39,265 nt of DNA, from assembly GCF_000349565.1 (NCBI RefSeq), contig NZ_KB714610.1, positions 191,556 to 230,820 on the forward strand, in the 5' to 3' direction. Of this stretch, positions 1 through 7,841 are shown piece by piece. Under the pieces are notes generated by a model. The model saw only the letters and a program-made list of their open reading frames with translations. It was not told the DNA's origin and made no database searches. Source of the DNA: Curtobacterium flaccumfaciens UCD-AKU (GTDB lineage: Bacteria > Actinomycetota > Actinomycetes > Actinomycetales > Microbacteriaceae). How positions within the stretch are numbered: position 1 is the first letter of the stretch; the number at the start of each line of letters is the position of its first letter. The translations under genes were made by a program, and so were the position numbers.

Positions 1-42
1 CCAGCCTGTCCGCGCAGCCGAGACTCGGCTGCGCGCCACACC

Positions 43-990
43 TCAGCCCGGCAGCGCCCCGTCGAGCAGGTGCGCCGCCGACCGCACGGCGTCCAGCGCG
101 GCCAGCACGCTGGGGACCCGCTCGGCCCCGCGCGCCACGACGACCTCGACGCGTCGGGCCAGGTCGTCGTCCACCGGATCGATCGCGACACCGGCGGGGA
201 TGACCGTCGTCGCGAGTGCCAGCCGGGGGAGCAGCGCCACCCCGAGCCCCGCGGCGACGAGTCCCACCACCGCGGCCGCGTTGTCCGTCTCGAGCACGAT
301 GTCCGGCGTGAACCCCGCGCTCGCACACGAGGCGAGCAGGTGGCCTCGGCAGCGCGGGCAGCCCCCGATCCACCGGGCGTCGTGGTGGGACGCGAGGTCC
401 ACGACGGTGGAGCCGACGGGGCGGAGTCGTTCCGCGCCTCCCGGCTCGACCGGCGTCACCAGGGCGAGCGGATCCCGCCCGAGTGCCCGCGTGACGAGCC
501 CGGGGTCCGGGGCGGACCCGACCTCGTCGCCGACGTAGGTGAAGGTCAGGGCGACGTCGACCGCACCGCCGCGCAGCAGGTCGAGCGCCTCGGGCGGTTC
601 GACCTCGACGTACGAGGTCGTCACGCCCGGTGCCGTCGCCGCCAGCCGGGCGAGCACGGCGGGCACGAGCGCCGAGGACGCGCTCGGGAACCCGGCGAGG
701 CGCACCCGACCGCGGCTGAGCCCGCCGACGGCGTCCAGGTCCTCGCGCGCGGCGGTGAGTGCGGCCTGCACGTGCAGGGCGTGGTCCGCGAGCACCTGGC
801 CGGCGTGGGTGAGCGTGGCCCCGCGTCCGCCCCGAAGCACCAGCGCGTGCCCGAGGCGCTGCTCGGCCCGGGCCACCAGCTGGCTGACGGCGGGCTGGCT
901 CGACCCGATCGCGGCGGCGGCGCGGGTGATCGAGCCGCCGTCGGCCACGGCGCGCAGGACCCGGAGCAGCTGGGGATCGATCTCGTCCAT
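43..990 (-). CDS. LysR-family transcriptional regulator
   Basis: The protein of about 315 aa has the LysR layout: an N-terminal winged helix-turn-helix (residues about 5-63, with GSITRAAAAIGSSQPAVSQ as the recognition helices) and a periplasmic-binding-like effector domain (about 90-300). LysR proteins bind DNA as dimers or tetramers and usually control the divergent neighbour, here the class V aminotransferase gene 70 bp away. I chose the ATG at 990 over the GTG at 993 because TAACAT lies exactly 6 nt before the ATG, which fits a leaderless transcript. The effector domain has two Cys near residue 214 (CPRC), which could be incidental. The family is certain; the effector and regulon cannot be read from the sequence. 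Confidence 0.92.
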   Translation of the reverse strand: MDEIDPQLLRVLRAVADGGSITRAAAAIGSSQPAVSQLVARAEQRLGHALVLRGGRGATLTHAGQVLADHALHVQAALTAAREDLDAVGGLSRGRVRLAGFPSASSALVPAVLARLAATAPGVTTSYVEVEPPEALDLLRGGAVDVALTFTYVGDEVGSAPDPGLVTRALGRDPLALVTPVEPGGAERLRPVGSTVVDLASHHDARWIGGCPRCRGHLLASCASAGFTPDIVLETDNAAAVVGLVAAGLGVALLPRLALATTVIPAGVAIDPVDDDLARRVEVVVARGAERVPSVLAALDAVRSAAHLLDGALPG

Positions 991-1002
991 CACGCCATGT
1001 TA
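991..1002 (-). promoter_or_regulatory. Leaderless promoter of the LysR gene
   Basis: Read on the minus strand, TAACAT (1002-997, pattern TANNNT) is followed by 6 nt (GGCGTG) and then the ATG at 990. There is no Shine-Dalgarno sequence. This places the transcription start at the start codon. No clear -35 box is visible. Confidence 0.5.
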
Positions 1003-1015
1003 TCGGTGGCACAAC
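999..1015. promoter_or_regulatory. Imperfect dyad, candidate LysR operator
   Basis: GTTATCGGTGGCACAAC has inverted ends (GTT-T ... A-AAC) and overlaps the LysR -10 box, where an autoregulatory LysR site would be expected between divergent genes. The symmetry is partial, so this is a candidate only. Confidence 0.3.
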
Positions 1016-1060
1016 GAACCGGCCCTGGTGTGATGGGGCGGGAACCGGGACGCTGTCCGC

Positions 1061-2128
1061 ATGGACTCCTTCCCGGCCGGCCGTGGCTACCTGGCGGCGT
1101 GCACCGCTGGCCTGCCGACCCGCGGCACCCTCGCCGCCCAGCGAGCCGACCTCGACGCGTGGTCCCGTGCGGAGACCTCCCCGGCCCGGTACGGGGCCCT
1201 GGTCGAGGAAGGCCGCACGCTCTTCGCCGCGCTGGTCGGCGTCCCCGCGGAGCGTGTCGCGACCGGTTCGCAGACCTCGGTGATGGCCGCCGTGGTCGCC
1301 GACGCGCTGCCGGACGGTGCCGAGGTGGTCGTCCCCGACGGTGACTTCAGCTCGGTCGTCTTCCCGTTCCTCGCGCAGGCGCACCGCGGCATCCGGGTCC
1401 GGAGCGTCCCGCTGGACCGGCTCGCCGCTTCGGTCGGACCCGACACGGCCCTGGTCGCGTGGTCCGCGGTGCAGTCCGCCACCGGTGTGGTCACGGACCC
1501 CGACCCGGTCGTCGCCGCCGCGCGACGCGTCGGTGCCCTGACCCTCTGCGACCTCACGCAGGCCGCCGGCGTCCTGCCCGTCGACGCCGCACCGTTCGAC
1601 GTGACGCTCACGCACACCTACAAGTGGCTCTGCGCACCGCGCGGCGTCGCCTTCATGACGCTCTCCGACACCGCCCTCGGTCGGCTCCGCCCGGTGCAGG
1701 CCGGCTGGTACGCGGGAGCGGACGTCTGGTCCTCCTGCTACGGACCCGCCATGCACCTGGCCGACGACGCCCGCCGCTTCGACGTCTCCCCGGCCTGGCA
1801 GGCGTGGCCCGGCGCCGTGGCCGCGCTCGAGCACGCGGTCGCGCTCGACCAGCATGCGGTCTGGAGGCACGCCACCGGTCTCGCGGATCGGCTGTGCGAC
1901 GCCCTCGGGTCGCCTCGGCAGGGCGACGGGCAGGGCGACGGGCAGGCGATCGTGACGTTCGCGGACGTCGACGGTTCGGCCCTGCGGGCCCTCACCGCCG
2001 CCGGGCTCACCGCCTCGGGGCGTGCCGGTCGGCTGCGCATCGCGTTCCACCTGTGGAACGACGAGTCGGACGTGACCGACGTCGCGGCCGCGCTCGGCGG
2101 GGTGGGGCCGACCACGTCGGCCAGGTGA
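1061..2128 (+). CDS. Class V aminotransferase-like PLP enzyme
   Basis: The 355-aa protein has the fold-type I class V pattern (cysteine desulfurase / kynureninase / isopenicillin-N-epimerase-like). An Asp that would contact the PLP pyridine nitrogen is seen at about 164 (LCDLTQAAG), and the Schiff-base Lys at about 188 (THTYKWLCAPRG). The ATG at 1061 is the first good start; the ribosome site is weak. The protein is somewhat shorter than the usual 380-400 aa, and no desulfurase active-site Cys loop is evident, so an aminotransferase, lyase or epimerase role is more likely than sulfur transfer. A low-complexity GDGQGDGQ segment lies near residue 285. It is divergent from the LysR gene, its probable regulator. 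The substrate is unknown. Confidence 0.85.
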   Translation: MDSFPAGRGYLAACTAGLPTRGTLAAQRADLDAWSRAETSPARYGALVEEGRTLFAALVGVPAERVATGSQTSVMAAVVADALPDGAEVVVPDGDFSSVVFPFLAQAHRGIRVRSVPLDRLAASVGPDTALVAWSAVQSATGVVTDPDPVVAAARRVGALTLCDLTQAAGVLPVDAAPFDVTLTHTYKWLCAPRGVAFMTLSDTALGRLRPVQAGWYAGADVWSSCYGPAMHLADDARRFDVSPAWQAWPGAVAALEHAVALDQHAVWRHATGLADRLCDALGSPRQGDGQGDGQAIVTFADVDGSALRALTAAGLTASGRAGRLRIAFHLWNDESDVTDVAAALGGVGPTTSAR

Positions 2129-2175
2129 GCGCGGCGGGCGGACGCGGGGCGGGCCTCCCGGCCGACGATCGCCGG

Positions 2176-2229
2176 TAGTCTTGCCCGGACCGTTTCCGCA
2201 CCGAGCACCCAGCTCGGCGACCTCTGGAG
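2176..2229 (+). promoter_or_regulatory. glyS promoter and ribosome-binding site
   Basis: TAGTCT at 2176-2181 is a good -10 box, giving a leader of about 48 nt that ends in GGAG (2226-2229), 6 nt before a TTG start. The leader is too short for a T-box or a glycine riboswitch. Confidence 0.5.
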
Positions 2230-2235
2230 CACCCT

Positions 2236-3621
2236 TTGGCACAGCCCTCCCGTCTCGACAGCGTCATCGCCCTGGCCAAGCGCCGCGGCTTCGTCTTCCA
2301 GTCGGGTGAGATCTACGGAGGCTCCCGCTCCGCGTGGGACTACGGGCCCCTCGGTGTGGAGCTCAAGGAGAACATCAAGCGCCAGTGGTGGCAGCGGTTC
2401 GTCCGCGGCCGCGGGGACATGGTCGGCCTCGACTCCGCGGTGATCCTGCCCCGCAAGGTGTGGGAGGCCTCCGGCCACGTCGCGACCTTCACCGACCCGC
2501 TGGTGGAGTGCCTGCACTGCCACCACCGGTTCCGCGAGGACCACCTGATCGAGGCGTTCGTCGCCAAGAAGGGCCGCGACCCCGAGGGCCGCATGGCCGA
2601 GATCGCCTGCCCGAACTGCGGCACCCGCGGCGAGTGGACCGAGCCCCGCGAGTTCTCCGGGATGCTCAAGACCTACCTCGGCCCGGTCGAGTCCGAAGAG
2701 GGCCTGAACTTCCTGCGCCCCGAGACCGCCCAGGGCATCTTCGTCGACTTCGCGCAGGTCGTCACGACCAGCCGCATGAAGCCCCCGTTCGGCATCGGCC
2801 AGGTCGGCAAGGCGTTCCGCAACGAGATCACGCCCGGCAACTTCATCTTCCGCACGCGGGAGTTCGAGCAGATGGAGATCGAGTACTTCGTGCCGCCGGC
2901 CGAGGCGGGGGAGCACTACGAGCAGTGGATCGCCGACTCGGTCGCGTTCTACACCGACCTCGGCATCGACCCCGAGAACCTGCGTCGCTTCGACGTGCCG
3001 GACGGCGAGCGGGCGCACTACTCCGACGCCACCGCCGACATCGAGTACCGCTTCGGCTTCACCGGCTCGGAGTGGGGCGAGCTGATGGGCGTCGCGAACC
3101 GCACCGACTTCGACCTGAACAACCACATCGAGTCGTCCGGTCAGGACCTCCGGTTCTTCGACCAGGCCGCCAACGAGAAGTACGTGCCGTACGTCATCGA
3201 GCCGTCGTTCGGCCTGACCCGTGCGCTCATGGCGTTCCTGCTCGACTCCTACCACGAGGACGAAGCGCCCAACGCGAAGGGCGGCGTCGACAAGCGCACC
3301 GTCCTGCGCCTCGACCCGCGCCTGGCCCCGGTGAAGGCCGCCGTCCTGCCGCTGTCGCGCAACGAGCAGCTCTCGCCCGTCGCCCGCGGCCTGGCCGACG
3401 ACCTGCGCAAGAACTGGAACGTGGACTTCGACGACGCCGGCGCGATCGGCCGTCGCTACCGTCGCCACGACGAGATCGGCACGCCGTTCTGCATCACGGT
3501 CGACTTCGACACGCTCGAGGACAAGGCCGTCACGGTGCGCGAGCGCGACACCATGGGCCAGGAGCGCGTCTCGCTCGACCAGCTGCAGGGGTACCTCGCG
3601 CAGCGGTTGCTCGGCGCGTAG
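2236..3621 (+). CDS. glyS: Glycyl-tRNA synthetase, alpha2 (eukaryote/archaea-like) type
   Basis: This class II aminoacyl-tRNA synthetase of 461 aa charges tRNA-Gly with glycine in the cytoplasm. The sequence shows the N-terminal segment with [12 protein letters not shown], a zinc-type insertion (CLHCHHRF near residue 93 and CPNCG near 123), motif 2 ([23 protein letters not shown], broken here only for reading) and a C-terminal anticodon-binding domain. The length matches the homodimeric bacterial form; the alpha2-beta2 glyQ/glyS form is absent. The start is TTG, chosen because GGAG is 6 nt upstream and the N-terminus [19 protein letters not shown] is the family's usual beginning. It has its own promoter, and a cluster of palindromes lies after the stop. 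Confidence 0.98.
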   Translation: MAQPSRLDSVIALAKRRGFVFQSGEIYGGSRSAWDYGPLGVELKENIKRQWWQRFVRGRGDMVGLDSAVILPRKVWEASGHVATFTDPLVECLHCHHRFREDHLIEAFVAKKGRDPEGRMAEIACPNCGTRGEWTEPREFSGMLKTYLGPVESEEGLNFLRPETAQGIFVDFAQVVTTSRMKPPFGIGQVGKAFRNEITPGNFIFRTREFEQMEIEYFVPPAEAGEHYEQWIADSVAFYTDLGIDPENLRRFDVPDGERAHYSDATADIEYRFGFTGSEWGELMGVANRTDFDLNNHIESSGQDLRFFDQAANEKYVPYVIEPSFGLTRALMAFLLDSYHEDEAPNAKGGVDKRTVLRLDPRLAPVKAAVLPLSRNEQLSPVARGLADDLRKNWNVDFDDAGAIGRRYRRHDEIGTPFCITVDFDTLEDKAVTVRERDTMGQERVSLDQLQGYLAQRLLGA

Positions 3622-3637
3622 GGGTTCCGGTTCCGCA

Positions 3638-3702
3638 CGACACCGGTGTTCGTGCGTTGCACACCCGCAATCGGGTGTTCGACCTGCGAACACCGGTGTT
3701 CT
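3638..3702. repeat. Cluster of CACCGGTG / CGAACACC palindromes
   Basis: The 128-bp gap between glyS and the next gene holds several interlocking dyads: ACACCGGTGT at 3640-3649; ACACCCG-CAAT-CGGGTGT at 3661-3678 (7-bp stem); GGTGTTCG-ACCTG-CGAACACC at 3674-3694 (8-bp stem); and GAACACCGGTGTTC at 3688-3701. They could act as a glyS terminator, as a multi-copy operator for the downstream gene, or as REP-like sequence. No U-tract follows. Confidence 0.6.
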
Positions 3703-3749
3703 GCTGCCGGCGACGGGAATGCGCGGCGCACGAGCGCGTTGGGGTCAGC

Positions 3750-4484
3750 ATGAACGACTCCGTGAAGGTCGATGTCTGGTCGGACATCGCCTGCCCCTGG
3801 TGCTACATCGGCAAGCGCAAGTTCGAGGCCGGTGTGGCCGCGTTCGGCGCCTCGACCGAGGGCCGTCCGGTCGAGGTCGAGTACCACTCCTTCGAGCTGA
3901 GTCCGGACACCCCCGTCGACTTCGAGGGGACCGAGGCCGAGTTCCTGTCCGGCCACAAGGGCATGCCCGTCGACCAGGCGCAGCAGATGCTCGACCAGGT
4001 CACGGGCATCGCCGCAGGCGTGGGGCTCGACTACGACTTCGAGGCGATGCACCACACCAACACCGTGAAGGCCCACCAGGTCATCCACCTCGCCAAGCAG
4101 CACGGCAAGCAGCTCGAGATGGTCGAGCGCCTGTTCACCGCCTACTTCGAGCGCGGCGAGCACGTCGGCCAGGAGTCCTCGCTGGCCGACCTGGCGGCGG
4201 AGATCGGCCTGGACCGCGACGAGGTCCTCAGCACCCTGCGCGACGACGCCCAGCTCGCCGCCGTCCGTGCCGACCAGGCCCAGGCGCAGGCCTACGGGAT
4301 CAACGGCGTGCCGTTCTTCGTGATCGACGGTAAGTACGGCGTCTCCGGTGCCCAGGACCCCTCGGCGTTCGAGCAGGTGCTCCGCCAGGTGGTCGCGCTC
4401 CGCGAGACCACGCCGGACGAGGTCGCCTCGGCGGCCGAGCGCGCTGCGGACGACGCGAGCGCGGACGTGGCGGCGACCCGATGA
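3750..4484 (+). CDS. DsbA-family (FrnE-like) thiol oxidoreductase
   Basis: The protein is 244 aa with a thioredoxin fold. The redox motif Cys15-Pro-Trp-Cys18 sits in WSDIACPWCYIGKR, a helical insertion runs from about 50 to 165, and the cis-proline loop is GVPFFVIDG near residue 190. No signal peptide is present, so it is cytoplasmic. It belongs to the FrnE / DsbA COG2761 group, which catalyses disulfide exchange in the cytosol and is often tied to oxidative-stress tolerance. The ATG at 3750 follows GGGG at about 3741. Its last 4 nt overlap the start of a tiny ORF (ATGA), suggesting translational coupling. The natural partner is unknown. Confidence 0.92.
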   Translation: MNDSVKVDVWSDIACPWCYIGKRKFEAGVAAFGASTEGRPVEVEYHSFELSPDTPVDFEGTEAEFLSGHKGMPVDQAQQMLDQVTGIAAGVGLDYDFEAMHHTNTVKAHQVIHLAKQHGKQLEMVERLFTAYFERGEHVGQESSLADLAAEIGLDRDEVLSTLRDDAQLAAVRADQAQAQAYGINGVPFFVIDGKYGVSGAQDPSAFEQVLRQVVALRETTPDEVASAAERAADDASADVAATR

Positions 4485-4690
4485 CGGACGCGACGGCCAC
4501 CGTCGGGGGTGGGGCGGGCCTCCCGTCCGCCCCGTCGGTCCCGGGTGCGATCTCCGGTCTGGAGGCGCGCCCCGGCCTGCTCACGCTGGTCACGGCCGGC
4601 GGTGCGCCGGTCTGCGATGGTGATTCGTGCCTGATCGACGCCGGATCGTTCGCCGGTGCCGAGGGCGACTGGACCGAGGTGCCGGACTGA
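4481..4690 (+). CDS. Small hypothetical protein with a CDGDSC Cys pair
   Basis: This 69-aa ORF starts inside the stop region of the FrnE-like gene (ATGA overlap) and ends just before a large hairpin. The first half is Gly/Pro/Ala-rich and coincides with a short GC motif (GGGCGGGCCTCCCG, about 4512-4525) also seen in intergenic DNA here. The second half holds VCDGDSCLIDAG, where the CxxxxC pair could be a redox partner or metal site. From memory, some actinobacterial FrnE-like proteins carry a similar C-terminal Cys pair, so it may be a detached tail of that protein. Coupling and the Cys pair favour a real gene; the short length and repeat-like first half argue against. Confidence 0.45.
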   Translation: MTDATATVGGGAGLPSAPSVPGAISGLEARPGLLTLVTAGGAPVCDGDSCLIDAGSFAGAEGDWTEVPD

Positions 4691-4726
4691 CGCTTCCGTC
4701 GGTCGCGCGTCGCGCGCTGGTGGTCC

Positions 4727-4788
4727 CGCGCCCCCGTGCGGTCGTTGCGCCCCGACCCTGCGGGGCGCGACGGCTGTGCGGGGGCGCG
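4727..4788. terminator. Nested GC hairpin between convergent genes
   Basis: An outer 10-bp stem CGCGCCCCCG (4727-4736) / CGGGGGCGCG (4779-4788) encloses an inner 12-bp stem at 4743-4754 / 4761-4772 with a 6-nt loop and one mismatch. It lies between the 3' ends of the FrnE block (+) and ybaK (-), so it probably terminates both. There is no T-tract. Confidence 0.6.
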
Positions 4789-4809
4789 ATCCGTCGGTCG
4801 CCAGGCCGA

Positions 4810-5295
4810 TCAGTCGCGCTGCGGTTCTTCGTCGGTGATGTCCGCGACGGTCGCGCCGTAGGCGGCGACGAGTGCGTCCGCGTCCACGAAGGCGCTCGCG
4901 CCGTGGCGTCCGGCGCCCAGGGCGACCCTGCGTCCGACGATGCGCTCGTCGGCGTACACCGGCAGGTCACCCGTGGCGCCGATCGGCGTGATGGTCCCGC
5001 GTTCGTAGCCGGACGCGCCGAGCGCGGTGGCAGCGTCGGGCATCGAGAGCTTGTTGACCCCGACGACGGTGCGCAGCTTCTTCCAGGCGATGCTGCGCCC
5101 GCCCGGCACCAGGGCGAGCAGGAAGCCGCCGTCGTGGCGCTTCACCACCAGGGTCTTGACGATGTCACCGGGTTCGATGCCGAGCAGTTCGGCGGCCTGG
5201 TGCAGGGAGTCCGCGGCCGGTCGCTCGACCACCTCGACCGGCAGGCCGCGGGCCTGGGCGTCGGCGTCGAACCGGGTGCTGGCGTCGGTCGTCAT
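4810..5295 (-). CDS. ybaK: YbaK/EbsC-family aminoacyl-tRNA deacylase
   Basis: The 161-aa protein is a single YbaK/ProX domain. It contains the family block DIVKTLVVKRHDGGFLLALVPG, with the conserved Lys of the trans-editing deacylases, and the later GYERGTITPIG and GAGRHGASAFVDADAL loops. Family members hydrolyse mischarged Cys-tRNA-Pro (YbaK) or Ala-tRNA-Pro (ProX). The N-terminal start is ATG 5295, because TAGCGT lies 7 nt upstream and no ribosome site is present; GTG 5319 is a less likely alternative. It is divergent from dus, another tRNA-related gene. Exact editing specificity cannot be assigned from sequence alone. Confidence 0.9.
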   Translation of the reverse strand: MTTDASTRFDADAQARGLPVEVVERPAADSLHQAAELLGIEPGDIVKTLVVKRHDGGFLLALVPGGRSIAWKKLRTVVGVNKLSMPDAATALGASGYERGTITPIGATGDLPVYADERIVGRRVALGAGRHGASAFVDADALVAAYGATVADITDEEPQRD

Positions 5296-5308
5296 GTGGA
5301 GAACGCTA
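5296..5308 (-). promoter_or_regulatory. Leaderless promoter of ybaK
   Basis: On the minus strand, TAGCGT (5308-5303) is followed by 7 nt and the ATG at 5295, with no Shine-Dalgarno sequence. The facing dus gene starts at 5343 with only a weak GAAGAT box at 5328-5333. Confidence 0.5.
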
Positions 5309-5342
5309 CCGGCGTGCACCGACGTGGGAAGATGGGTCAGGT

Positions 5343-6509
5343 ATGACGATCACACAAGCACCCGCCTCGCGAGTCGGCGGCCCCCTGCGCATCGGCCCGA
5401 TCGAGGTCGACGTGCCGGTCGTGCTCGCGCCGATGGCCGGGATCACGAACATGGCGTACCGCCGGCTTTGCCGCGAGTACGGCGCCGGGCTCTATGTGTG
5501 CGAGATGATCACCTCGCGGGCGCTCGTCGAACGGACCCCCGTGTCGATGCAGCTCATCCAGCACCACGAGTCCGAGACCCCGCGGTCGATCCAGCTGTAC
5601 GGCGTCGAGCCGAACACCGTGGCCGAAGCGGCGTCGATCCTGGTGGGCGAGGACCGTGCCGACCACATCGACCTGAACTTCGGGTGCCCGGTGCCCAAGG
5701 TCACCCGCAAGGGCGGCGGCGCGGCCCTGCCCTGGAAGCTCGACCTGTTCCGCGAACTCGTCACCAAGACCGTGCGCGCCGCGGGCGACGTCCCCGTCAC
5801 CGTCAAGATGCGCAAGGGCATCGACGAGGACCACCTGACCTACCTCGACGCCGCCCGCATCGCGCGTGACGCCGGGGTCGCCGCGGTCTCGCTGCACGCC
5901 CGCACCGCGAACGAGCACTACTCCGGGCACGCCGACTGGTCGGCGATCGCCACGCTGAAGGAGACGGTGACCGACATCCCGATCCTCGGCAACGGGGACA
6001 TCTGGTCGGCCGCCGACGCCCTCCGGATGATCGACGAGACCGGCGCCGACGGCGTGGTCGTCGGGCGTGGCTGCCTCGGCCGCCCGTGGCTGTTCGGCGA
6101 CCTGGCCGCGGCGTTCCGTGGCGAGGGCCTGCGCTACATGCCGTCCCTGGGCGAGGTCGCCGACGGGTTCCGCCGGCACGCCGAGCTGCTCGTCGAGTTC
6201 TTCGGCGACGAAGAACACGCCTGCCGCGACATCCGCAAGCACGTGGCCTGGTACTTCAAGGGGTACCCGATCGGCAGCGACGTCCGGTCCGGCCTGGCGA
6301 TGGCGTCGAGCCTGCAGGAGATCGACGACTTCCTCGGCCAGCTCGACCACGACGCGCCGTACCCGGGTGCCGACGCCGAGGGGCCGCGCGGTCGTGCCGG
6401 TCACCCCAAGCGCACCGCCCTGCCCGACCGCTGGCTCGAGAGCCGCGACGTCGACTCCGAGTTCCGCAAGGTCCTGGCCGCCGCCGAACTGCACCACAGC
6501 GGCGGATGA
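5343..6509 (+). CDS. dus: tRNA-dihydrouridine synthase
   Basis: This 388-aa FMN enzyme reduces uridines in tRNA to dihydrouridine using NADPH. The TIM barrel starts with VVLAPMAGITNMAYRRLCR, the catalytic Cys115 lies in LNFGCPVPKV, an FMN-phosphate loop GNGDIW is near residue 218, and VVGRGCLGRPW is near 240. The C-terminal helical domain contains the RKHVAWYFKGYP block typical of bacterial DusB-type enzymes. The tail from about 340 is longer and more polar than in E. coli DusB. It overlaps dgt by 4 nt (ATGA). The subfamily (DusB-like) is likely; the target position in tRNA is inferred. Confidence 0.95.
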   Translation: MTITQAPASRVGGPLRIGPIEVDVPVVLAPMAGITNMAYRRLCREYGAGLYVCEMITSRALVERTPVSMQLIQHHESETPRSIQLYGVEPNTVAEAASILVGEDRADHIDLNFGCPVPKVTRKGGGAALPWKLDLFRELVTKTVRAAGDVPVTVKMRKGIDEDHLTYLDAARIARDAGVAAVSLHARTANEHYSGHADWSAIATLKETVTDIPILGNGDIWSAADALRMIDETGADGVVVGRGCLGRPWLFGDLAAAFRGEGLRYMPSLGEVADGFRRHAELLVEFFGDEEHACRDIRKHVAWYFKGYPIGSDVRSGLAMASSLQEIDDFLGQLDHDAPYPGADAEGPRGRAGHPKRTALPDRWLESRDVDSEFRKVLAAAELHHSGG

Positions 6510-7801
6510 GCGCCACCGCCTCGTACGGCCCGGCCGACGCGGAGCGCTGGCTCCCCGAGGAGCACGGCAACCGCCGCTCGGACTTCGCCCGTGACCGCGC
6601 CCGACTGCTGCACTCCAGCGCGCTCCGGCGTCTGGCCGCCAAGACCCAGGTGCTCAGCCCGACCGCGGGGCTCGACTTCGCCCGCAACCGGCTGACCCAC
6701 TCGCTCGAGGTCGCGCAGGTCGGTCGCGAGCTCGCCGACTCGCTCGGGCTCGACCCCGACGTGGTCGACACCGCCTGCCTGGCGCACGACATCGGACACC
6801 CGCCCTTCGGGCACAACGGCGAGACCGCGGTGAACGCCTGGGCGAGCGGCATCGGTGGGTTCGAGGGCAACGCGCAGACGCTCCGGTTGCTCACGCGGCT
6901 CGAGCCGAAGGTCTACGGCGTCCGGCCCGGCGCGGACGTCGACCGTCCGTTCGGGCTCAACCTGACCCGCGCATCGTTGGACGCCAGCTGCAAGTACCCG
7001 TGGCCCGCTGCGCAGGGGGTGTCGGAGTCGTCGTCCGGGCGCACCAAGTTCGGCTTCTACGACGACGACCACGACGCCTTCGAGTGGCTCCGCGCCGGTG
7101 CTCCGCGTCGTCAGCGGTGCATCGAGGCGCAGGTCATGGACCTCGCCGACGACATCGCGTACTCCGTGCACGACTTCGAGGACGCCGTCGTCGCCGGGTT
7201 CATCGACGTCGCGGCCCTGGGGGACCGCGTCGGCGAGAACGACATCGTGACCGCCATGCACGCCTGGGTCGGCGACGACCTGAGCCGCGACGAGCTGCTC
7301 GAGGCGTTCGACCGCCTGCGTGCGTTGCCCCTGTGGATGACCGCGTACGACGGCTCCCGCCGTGACGCCGCACGCCTGAAGAACCTGACGTCGCAGCTGA
7401 TCGGACGCTTCGCGCGCACCGCGACGGCCGCCACCCGCGAGTCCTACGCCTCGGGGTCGCTCGTGCGCTTCGCCGCGTCGGTCGTCACCCCACCCGAGAT
7501 CATCGGGGAGATCGCGGTGCTCAAGGGCATCGTCGCGGCCTTCGTGATGACCCAGGGCGACCGTCAGCCCGTGTACGAGGACCAGCGCCGCGTGCTCACC
7601 GAACTGCTCGACGCACTGGCGGCCACCGGCGCGTCCGACCTGGAGCCGGGGTTCGCCGCCGACTGGCACGCCGCGGACGACGACGCCGGCCGACTGCGCG
7701 CCGTCGTCGACCAGGTCGCGAGCCTGACCGACCAGGGCGCCTTCGCCTGGCACCGACGTCTGGTGGTGGGTGACCGTGAACCGGTCCACATCGCCGTCTG
7801 A
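6506..7801 (+). CDS. dgt: Deoxyguanosinetriphosphate triphosphohydrolase (dGTPase)
   Basis: The 431-aa protein has an HD domain. His65 (RNRLTHSLEVAQ) and His94-Asp95 (ACLAHDIGHPPFGHNGE) form the metal site, and MDLADDIAYSVHDFEDA near residue 215 supplies the later Asp. dGTPases cut dGTP to deoxyguanosine and tripolyphosphate, shaping dNTP pools. The start is ATG 6506, coupled to the dus stop. The 431-aa length fits the hexameric dGTPase-like group rather than the longer E. coli Dgt. Next downstream is dnaG, a very common actinobacterial order (dus-dgt-dnaG). Confidence 0.95.
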   Translation: MSATASYGPADAERWLPEEHGNRRSDFARDRARLLHSSALRRLAAKTQVLSPTAGLDFARNRLTHSLEVAQVGRELADSLGLDPDVVDTACLAHDIGHPPFGHNGETAVNAWASGIGGFEGNAQTLRLLTRLEPKVYGVRPGADVDRPFGLNLTRASLDASCKYPWPAAQGVSESSSGRTKFGFYDDDHDAFEWLRAGAPRRQRCIEAQVMDLADDIAYSVHDFEDAVVAGFIDVAALGDRVGENDIVTAMHAWVGDDLSRDELLEAFDRLRALPLWMTAYDGSRRDAARLKNLTSQLIGRFARTATAATRESYASGSLVRFAASVVTPPEIIGEIAVLKGIVAAFVMTQGDRQPVYEDQRRVLTELLDALAATGASDLEPGFAADWHAADDDAGRLRAVVDQVASLTDQGAFAWHRRLVVGDREPVHIAV

Positions 7802-7829
7802 CCGGTCCGCCGACGTCGGTCCCACGAAC

Positions 7830-7841
7830 TAGGATCGAGGG
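7830..7841 (+). promoter_or_regulatory. Leaderless promoter of dnaG
   Basis: TAGGAT at 7830-7835 is followed by 6 nt (CGAGGG) and the GTG start at 7842. Transcription would begin at the start codon. Confidence 0.55.

Noticed and set aside
2182..2235. T-box or glycine riboswitch before glyS
   Set aside because: The leader after the likely transcription start is under 55 nt, too short for either.
1738..3693. Open frame of 651 codons opposite the aminotransferase and glyS
   Set aside because: It is a shadow of two well-supported genes and has low-complexity composition.
3688..3701. LexA (SOS) box
   Set aside because: The actinobacterial SOS box is GAAC-N4-GTTC; here GAAC and GTTC are separated by 6 nt.
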